Assembly (NCBI GenBank): GCA_021399435.1
Contig: JAJTUP010000027.1
Coordinates: 827,553 to 891,552 of the forward strand
From: Diaporthe sp. PMI_573
Taxonomy: Eukaryota; Ascomycota; Sordariomycetes; Diaporthales; Diaporthaceae
Direction of reading: 5' to 3'
Length of the DNA: 64,000 bases
The notes under the pieces were generated by a model that did no database searches, was not told the DNA's origin, and saw only the letters and a program-made list of their open reading frames with translations. This document shows positions 57,331-64,000 of the stretch, piece after piece; position 1 is the first letter of the stretch, and each line of letters starts with the position of its first letter. The position numbers and the translations under genes are program-made.

Positions 57331-58441
57331 ATGGCATCTTTCATCATGAATGCAATTTCATGGGACTCAAAAAACATGGCTTTTGGCATTCTACCAGCAA
57401 TTCTATCGGCATTCACGCTTGGGTTTGTCTCTAGAGGTCACGGTAACTCAATGACTGCACGTGAGCCTGTGCGACAATTCGGCTTCTCGAAAAAGCGTGT
57501 GGAGCACAGAATTGATCATGATGGCGTCGAGGGGTGTCCTTATGAGTATCTCCTCCAGATCTACGGTAAACATCATTTTGAGCCATTTGTCAGATGGTTT
57601 GCACCCGACCTGCAACGAGAGGATCCGGAGAAGCATCTCCTGATACTCGACATCATGGACGCTGTCCATTTTTGCTTGATCCTTGTCGATGATATATCCG
57701 ATGACAGCCCTCAGCGGAAAAGCCAGCCAACAGCTCATCTTCTCTACGGCGCATCGGAGACAGCCAACAGAGCGTACTTTGTCCTGACACAGGTGATCAA
57801 CAGGGCACTTCGTGATCGCCAGGTCCTCGGGGTAGAGCTCATGAGCGCCTTGGAGAAAATCCTCCATGGCCAAGACATGTCCCTTGTCTGGCGTCGCGAC
57901 GGGCTGGAATCCTTTCCCGCCGACCACAACGAGAGGGTTGCAGCTTACAAGGAGATGGCCCAGCTCAAGACGGGGACTTTGTTTGTACTTCTTGGGAGGC
58001 TTATCAATGACGGAGGGAAAGACCTGGATGACTTGTTGACTCGTTTTGGGTAAGTCCTCCGGGGCTACAGTATTGCGCTCTGAAACTTTCACTTTACTCA
58101 CACCTGGCAGATGGTTTGCTCAACTCCAGAATGATTGCAAAGACATATACTCTGCCGAGTATGCTGCCAACAAAGGCGCTATCGCAGAAGACCTCCGTAA
58201 CGGAGAACTCACCTTCCCAGTTGTCCTTGCACTCAATTATGAGGGAGCTACGGCGATAGTGAGCAGGGCAATCGAAAATCACAGAGAGGAGGATATCCAG
58301 GCCGGTGTTCAAGCTTTGCGGTTACCACATATCAGAGAGCAGTGTCTCAAGTCGCTCCAAGAAGCAGGCCTTGGTCTGGAGCAGTTGGTAGCCCTTTGGG
58401 GACGCCGGGAGAAGATGCAGTCAGCATGCTCAGTTCGATAG
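57331..58441 (+). CDS. paxC: Indole-3-glycerol-phosphate geranylgeranyltransferase (paxC-like)
   Basis: Exon 1 (57331-58049) and exon 2 (58111-58441), with a 61-nt intron (GTAAGT...CTGGCAG, phase 2), give 349 residues. It is a prenyl-synthase fold enzyme: the first Asp-rich motif DDISD is at 120-124 and the second position reads NDCKD at 247-251, in place of the DDxxD found in true GGPP synthases. That change is a mark of the PaxC group, which transfers the geranylgeranyl group to indole-3-glycerol phosphate. A hydrophobic N-terminus (MASFIMNAIS..FGILPAILSAFTLGF) may anchor it to a membrane. It is the first committed enzyme of the pathway. It has a short C-terminal tail after RLPHIREQCLKSLQEAG. 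Confidence 0.92.
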
Positions 58442-59351
58442 ACACTTTGATTTCCATGCCCATATTTGGATCAATCCACGAGATTGAGCTTGTCTCCAAA
58501 AGGTTGCTTGCTGCACGTGAATGCATGGTGCAAGACCTGCTGTCAATTGCAACTGCAAGGCTGATTCAGCGTGCCACATGCGACCCCGCGTTGCGGTGGG
58601 TTCAAGACTTGATCTTCTCTGAATATTGCAGTGGCATCTGTACAGTCTAACTGGATACGGAATGTTTTTGCAAAATGCGCCGAATCGAATTTGTGCCGCT
58701 GGCTTGTACGATGACGGCCCCGATAATGTATTCAGATGTGCTGCAAGTACCTAAGTAGTTATTTTCCCCACGGAGTGGCTTTGAGACATGCGTCTTTCGG
58801 GCCGCCTTGCATTCTTGCCGCTCCGACGCGTTGTGGCGTGCTGAACATGTTCACCTCTCCTACGACTCTCGGCTGATCAACCAAACGGTTGCGGCTGGGT
58901 TAAAAAACATGTATCACAACCTTGGAGACATGTATCATGGAGCATGTGCCGCGTTTGCCTTGTTGTCGTACAATCACCAAGTCGCAGCATGTTTGTTGTT
59001 TCTGCAGCTAAGGGGTGCTGTCCAATTTCGGGTCATTTCTTGAGGCGCGGCACAATCGGGCGGTTGAGTCGAGGCAGCTGGATGTGCTACGACATGAGAT
59101 GCCGGGGAGAAAGGCTGGGCAGTTTCTCATCGCAGACGGCGCAGTCCAGCACGCATGTGAAAAACCAATCCCAATAATCCTCCTCCAGCTTTCTTCTAAA
59201 GGCTCACTAAACCGAGCATCGGGTGTCGGTGTAAAAGGAAAACTGAACTAGTTTACTGAATTCCCAGCCCTGGTAAACAGGAGGTGATTTTCTCAAGGCC
59301 AGAGGCACCCGTGTTTTCCACTTTCTATTCCATCACGAGTACCCAACCATT
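58442..59351. other. Intergenic DNA between paxC-like and P450 genes
   Basis: No gene recognised. The frame at 58342-58650 overlaps the paxC-like end and is a shadow. Promoter of the second P450 is expected near 59250-59350. Confidence 0.45.
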
Positions 59352-61067
59352 ATGTCTACATACCTCAACTTGAAGGTCTTAGGATCTTGGGTACTTGTAC
59401 TGTATGTACTGTCACGCCTGATCCAGAACTTTCATACTCGGGCTCGTAAGACGCCCACCGTCCGATTTTGGCCATGGATATTTCCCGATGTCATGAACAG
59501 ACTCAGTTTCAATTCGAAGGCGCCAGATCTCATCCGTAAAGGATATCTCGTGGTAAGCTGAAATGGACTGCTTTCCACTGGTGGGCATGGCTGAACTCTT
59601 CCACACAGTACAAGCACCAGCCTTTCAAAGTTCTCAAACCTGGGAAAGACCTCCTTGTGATACCATTGGAATACGGAAACGAACTTCGGTCTGTCCATAG
59701 CGAAAAGCTCAATCAACTCGAGGCGAACTTCGAGAATCATGTTGGAGACTATACGAGCATTTTGCTGGGAGGAGACCTTCACACGGAGGTCATTCAGCGA
59801 CGGTTGATACCGGGCCTCCGTATGTTACCGGCGCCATGTCTATGAGACTAATAAAGGCTTACACTAAGCAGCGCGTATCCTTCCGTCCGTGATCGATGAG
59901 CTTTGCCATGCCTTCAGAGAAGAGTTCCCTGAGTGCCAAGGTAGGTGTACTCCTAGAATCCTGCCTCGTCTCTGGTTCCTGACTTTACTCAGATACTTGG
60001 GTTCTGGCACAGCCGTACAAGATCGTACTTGGACTCACCTCTCGTGCCGGTGCTCGCGTATTTGTCAGCAAGCCCATTTGTCGTGACGCCAAGTTTTTGG
60101 AGACTTCTGTCTCCTTGACAGCCAACATCTTCGAGACAATAGGCATCCTCCGCCTCGTTCCTCCGGTCATTCGTCCCTTTATCGGAGCCAGGCTTCCCAG
60201 TGTAAAACGTCTGAATGGCCAGCTAGAATACGTCAGAAGACTTCTCGGCTCGGAAATCGAAAGACGAAAGACCGCAGACGAAAAGAATGACGACTTCCTT
60301 CAGTGGTCCACCGACCTAGCTACAAGATCAGAGGACCAGGACCCTTCATCCATCGCTCATCGCACCATGGGTATCCTGAGCATGGCTGTTGTGCACACTA
60401 CTGCCATGGCGGTTACTCACATGCTCTATGACCTCATTGGACGGCCCAAAGTTTTGCAGGCCCTCGTTGATGAACAAAGGATAACCCTTCCCAATGGCTG
60501 GTCGGAAATCGACCAAGCGAGAATGTTGAAAATGAGATTGTTGGACAGTTTCATGAGAGAATCACAGAGGTTTAACCCACCGGGTGAAGGTAAGTTTGCA
60601 GTGTGCAGCCTACCTTGTCGGATTCGAAAATACAAACGGGAAAGACTAACACTTCCTGGCCAGTGTCTTTCAGCCGTGTTGTAAAGGAGCCGATTCAGCT
60701 ATCCGGTGGCTTCGTACTGGAGCCCGGACAACAAATCTGTGTCGCATCGAGGCAGATCAACGAGGAGAGCCCCGACCTGGAAAATCCTGGGGACTATGAG
60801 CCGTTTCGCTGGGCCAACGATGAGGGCCCGACCTCGTCCTGGGCTCACAGCAGCACGCACAATCTCCATTTCGGACTTGGCCGCTATGCGTGCCCCGGTC
60901 GGTTTTTCGCATCCTACATGATCAAGTCTATCATGAGCAGGCTTCTACTGGAATACGACTTCAAGTTTGAAGATGGGCGGATTTCGCGCCCGCAGAATCT
61001 GGTGCAAGGTGATAAGATTTTGCCCGACTACAATAGGAGTCTGTTTTTCAGGCGACGTTCAACTTGA
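59352..61067 (+). CDS. Second cytochrome P450 of the indole-diterpene cluster
   Basis: Five exons (59352-59552, 59609-59819, 59872-59940, 59993-60589, 60664-61067), all GT-AG and in phase, give 493 residues. A membrane anchor (LGSWVLVLYVLSRLI) is at the N-terminus. SFMRESQRFNPPGE holds the ExxR pair, and FGLGRYACPGRF the haem Cys at about residue 436. FRWANDEGPTSS lies between. It is divergent in sequence from the other cluster P450 and has a different exon structure, so it is not a recent duplicate. Together they would account for PaxP/PaxQ-type steps, demethylation and hydroxylation of the diterpene core; the assignment between them is not possible from sequence alone. It lies downstream of the paxC-like gene, the same relative place as paxP in the pax cluster. 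Confidence 0.9.
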
Positions 61068-61447
61068 ATTGCACAGAGGACATGGATCTTGTGGACATTA
61101 CAACCTTGGAATTCATTCACAAGAGCATAGACAGTTACTACACTAGTTTTCTATAGGAAATGATGTTTCACGTTTACAATTGTCCTTCACTCTGATACCA
61201 GATCCTTCTTCCTGCAATAGGAATTTTTGCCAGCGAGAAAGTAAGAAATAAAAATCCATGGCAGTGTGCGGATTAGAGAGCTCATATAGAATCTTACAGA
61301 GAAACACGCCTTGCAAGATCTTTATATTATCAAACATTCCCCTCCCTGTGTCTACAGATCAAGTTTCTGCTTTTGGCGGTGTGATCTCACCGATCGATAC
61401 AGCAGCATTGGTTTCAATAGAGTTATACCATTTCCGCGTGACATGGG
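61068..61447. other. 3' spacer between converging genes
   Basis: About 380 bp between the 3' ends of the P450 and paxA-like genes; nothing recognised. Confidence 0.5.
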
Positions 61448-62624
61448 TTAACTCTTCCGCTGCGCGACCGTCTCCCAAACAACTGTCCCTTTCAAAATGG
61501 CATCCCTCAAAATCAGAACGGCAGCGCTGCCAGCTGCCGGACCTGCGACCAAACTAATCAAAAAAGTCCATAGAACCAATTCTTTTGTAACGGCCATGTT
61601 CTTTCCCCATATTGCCTTACAAAGCAGTTCAAAGTTCAAGAGAAATAAACTGGAGGTGCCTGTCATCTCATTGATCTGTCTAAGCCTCGCATGACAAATG
61701 TGGGCGGATGGAAGGCCCGTCGGAGCGGTCTCGATCATGCCGACCAGGCTATGATTGACGTGGAATGCGTGTGCAGCTTCGGCTGTGAAGATCCCGGGTA
61801 CCCAGGTCGCCGCTGCCGCAAGCGCGAACGCGCCGATATGTGTGGCAGCCGAGAGAAGGAGTAGAGAACCCAAGAAGAATCGACGAGGGCTTCCCAGGTT
61901 CGCCACAGAGCGCTCGTTCAGATGTCGGCGTAACAACATGAGCGAGGTGGCAGGTGCGGCTATCGAGAATCCAAAAATAATGGAGAGGCCATTCAGCAGG
62001 ATCAAAGTTCTTAATCTGGAATTAGCCAGGCCACAAGCACTGTTTTCATGGCCGCGCGTTGATCACATACATGAAAGTGACAAGAGGTCCGCCTAGTAGC
62101 AATAATTCCCAAAGAGCAATGAGCGCAAGCGGCAAGAGCTGACCGAGGTAAAGGAAAAGATGCAAAGCGAAGTAAGGCCAGTCGCTCGCCACAGATTTTA
62201 TGGCCATAAAGTTGAGGACATCTAGGCATCTGATGACACTATGTGGCTCGAGATTTGTAGATCGTAGAAGTGCGGAAATGTCCATGAGTTGGGGTATGTA
62301 GATAAGTGTGTGTCCTTCTTTCAGTTTCCAAAGAATGCCCAACAGAGCAATTGAAATCTGGAGCCATACTGCCCCAGCGTGGGCCATGATTTTTGGGTTG
62401 TACAGAAAGCCGACAAGTCCCTGACAAGAAGCGAATTCGCAACGCCTCTGCTTACAACGGGAAATGGATTGGTGCCTGTATCTGGGTCTCTCCAAGGTAA
62501 TTACTGAGAAGTCAAGCCAAGTTAAAGGGGGACCTCCGACACGAATGCCGATCGTTCCATTCTTGACCGAATGTTGCTGTGTTGGTGTGGCTTTAGAACT
62601 GAAAGTCGATTGGCTGCGGTCCAT
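61448..62624 (-). CDS. paxA: Multi-pass membrane protein of the indole-diterpene cluster (paxA-like)
   Basis: Exon 1 (62624-62071) and exon 2 (62015-61448), with a 55-nt intron (GTATGT...CTAATTCCAG, phase 2), give 373 residues. An in-frame 84-nt segment (62504-62421) starts GTAATT and ends CTTGTCAG and could be a further intron, which would give 345 residues and remove an Arg-rich loop. The protein has six to seven hydrophobic segments (for example ALHLFLYLGQLLPLALIALW, FLGSLLLLSAATHIGAFALA, LWTFLISLVAGPAAGSAAVL). PaxA-type proteins occur in penicillium-type indole-diterpene clusters; their exact role is still poorly defined. Assignment rests on topology, length and position beside the second prenyltransferase. 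Confidence 0.75.
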
Positions 62625-63068
62625 TACCTAGGCCTCCCTTGCGCATGCATGTGTTGTGTGCCCCAAGGGACCTTGCCAAGACGAGTACAGCCCATGTGTG
62701 ATGGCTCTTTCTCGGGGGGTTTCTTATCTCGGACCATTTCGTCGGCGTCACATTGACGAATTTTCGTATTGCATATGTAGCTCGGGTCCCCCCGGGAGCA
62801 TGCTGCTGGCATGGCCAAATGGAATCGGGCCGTTGTAGGAACATGTCGTCGACTCCCACCTTGCAGTATGCGGAGTGTTCCTAAACACACCTTCTTGTTA
62901 CTTGTCCTCTTGGAACACTATGTTGCTCCAAGCTTGGTAGAGGAACCAAATAACTACAAGTAGTCTATCATAACATACTCCGAAGCCTGTCATAGCAACT
63001 TTGAAACTGCTCTTATCCAATCTATCCAATTTGCTAGCAAATCTAAGCCCTCAGAAAGCTCAGGAAGG
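62625..63068. promoter_or_regulatory. Divergent intergenic region (paxA-like / second prenyltransferase)
   Basis: 444 bp between divergent ATGs. No other gene is supported. Confidence 0.55.
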
Positions 63069-64000
63069 ATGACGGCTCTGACCCATTCCTCTAATCTTTT
63101 CGGGCAAAATGGCACCCTAGACCATGCCTTTCAAGTTCTTCTTAGCAAATGCGACTACAGCCAGGCTGATGTGGACGCGCAAATGTCATGGTTACGCACG
63201 CAAGTCTTTCCGATCCTGGCTAGGGCGGATCCCAAGATTCCGTCGCTGTGCAGTCCAAACGGATGTCCAATTGAGCCCAGCGTTAACTTCACCTCGAATG
63301 GTACTGTGGTGCGGTTCACGATGGAACCGCTTGCTTTGCAAGGCACAGATTTGGACCATCGGGAGGTTGTCTCCTCCATACAGCCACTATTGGCTGGGGC
63401 AGCGGGTGTGGATACGAGATGGTTCGAGCAGCTGGTACGAACCGTCATGATCACTCCAAGAGAGGAGGCCGAATTGAAGGGATCGCTACCACCTCATCTA
63501 CCTCGGCCACAACGTTACTTCCTGGGCTTTGATCTAACCGGAGACACGAGGAATGTCAAAGGATACGTCTTCCCGCCACCAGTTGTGCGCTCTGGGAAGA
63601 TTGTCCCTTCTGCGACGCGAGTATTCAACGCGGTACGCTCCCTGGATCCGTTTGGAGAGAAGCTGTCACCGGCCGTCGACGAATTGGAGAGCTTTCTTCA
63701 CTCGCTGTCAATCCCTTGGTCCGTCCAGTTGGTTTCTATGGACCTTCGAGATCCTGTGCAAGGACTCTTATCTGGAAATGGCTCTCGGATAAAGATCTAC
63801 GTTGCCACGGCGGAGAACTCTTGGTCTGTGGTTCGCAACGCCATAACTCTTGGAGGACGTCGGAAGGACCACACAACTCTGGAAGGCTTGGACCGTCTTG
63901 CAGATATCTGGCACTTACTGCTCGATGAGCCGGATGGTATACTAGACATCCCTGGCAAGGGAGAGAATTGGAACAAGTCGAGCCGCATGTCTTCTATGGG
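63069..64000 (+). CDS. Second aromatic prenyltransferase (DMATS family, paxD/atmD-like), 3' end outside window
   Basis: ATG at 63069, open to the right edge (310 codons visible). The N-terminus has the DMATS pattern (SKCDYSQADVDAQMSWLRTQ, VFPILAR), followed by NFTSNGTVVRFTMEPLAL, the substrate-pocket strand with its Glu, then QRYFLGFDLTGDTRNVKGYV, whose K and Y belong to the diphosphate-binding set, and SRIKIYVATAENSW. The visible part has no intron. It differs strongly from the other prenyltransferase at 46394-48027, so the two probably add prenyl groups at different positions or to different intermediates. Cluster genes may continue to the right. Confidence 0.9.
   Translation, partial: MTALTHSSNLFGQNGTLDHAFQVLLSKCDYSQADVDAQMSWLRTQVFPILARADPKIPSLCSPNGCPIEPSVNFTSNGTVVRFTMEPLALQGTDLDHREVVSSIQPLLAGAAGVDTRWFEQLVRTVMITPREEAELKGSLPPHLPRPQRYFLGFDLTGDTRNVKGYVFPPPVVRSGKIVPSATRVFNAVRSLDPFGEKLSPAVDELESFLHSLSIPWSVQLVSMDLRDPVQGLLSGNGSRIKIYVATAENSWSVVRNAITLGGRRKDHTTLEGLDRLADIWHLLLDEPDGILDIPGKGENWNKSSRMSSM

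Noticed and set aside
57448..58101. Minus-strand frame of 217 codons
   Set aside because: Antisense shadow of the paxC-like gene, whose Asp-rich motifs and splice sites are clear.

Overview
The window looks like nuclear DNA of a filamentous ascomycete (Pezizomycotina, most likely a Sordariomycete). The reasons are: mostly short spliceosomal introns (about 48-213 nt) with GTAAGT-type donors and CTAAC/CTGAC branch sites; pogo/Fot1 DNA transposons, a Tad-type LINE remnant and a copia LTR element carrying transition-only mutations of the kind left by RIP; and fungal families such as Clr5, DMATS aromatic prenyltransferases and PaxB/PaxA-type membrane proteins. Species was not determined.

Layout. 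1-12.8 kb: ordinary gene-rich DNA with a partial Pro/Gln/Ser-rich protein (-), a small basic nuclear-type protein (-), a poorly resolved hypothetical gene (+) and a secreted haem peroxidase (-). 12.8-21.6 kb: a transposon patch with two pogo/Fot1 elements that keep matching 42-bp and 82-bp terminal inverted repeats and TA duplications, a fragment of an AONS/BioF-like aminotransferase and a LINE 3' end. 21.6-36.7 kb: accessory genes: a long ankyrin protein divergent from an ADP-ribosylglycohydrolase, a Clr5-domain protein, a short-chain dehydrogenase, a carboxymuconolactone-decarboxylase-like protein, an APH-fold kinase-like protein, several gene relics and a broken N-terminal half of a cytochrome P450. 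37.8-46.0 kb: one full-length 8.2-kb copia LTR retrotransposon with 208-bp LTRs and an ATGTG target duplication, heavily decayed and AT-rich.

46.4-64.0 kb (running off the right edge): an indole-diterpene (paxilline/penitrem/lolitrem-type) biosynthetic cluster. In order: aromatic prenyltransferase (-), GGPP synthase paxG-like (-), cytochrome P450 (-), FAD epoxidase paxM-like (-), membrane cyclase paxB-like (-), indole prenyltransferase paxC-like (+), second P450 (+), paxA-like membrane protein (-), second aromatic prenyltransferase (+, partial). From known pathways the core would work as follows: the G enzyme makes GGPP, C joins it to indole-3-glycerol phosphate, M epoxidises and B cyclises in steps to a paspaline-type skeleton, the two P450s oxidise it, and the two DMATS enzymes add prenyl groups. 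No pathway transcription factor or transporter is visible inside the window.

Exon boundaries were worked out by eye from splice consensus, codon phase and family motifs. Those in the cluster are phase-consistent throughout, but no alignment, RNA evidence or database search was available.
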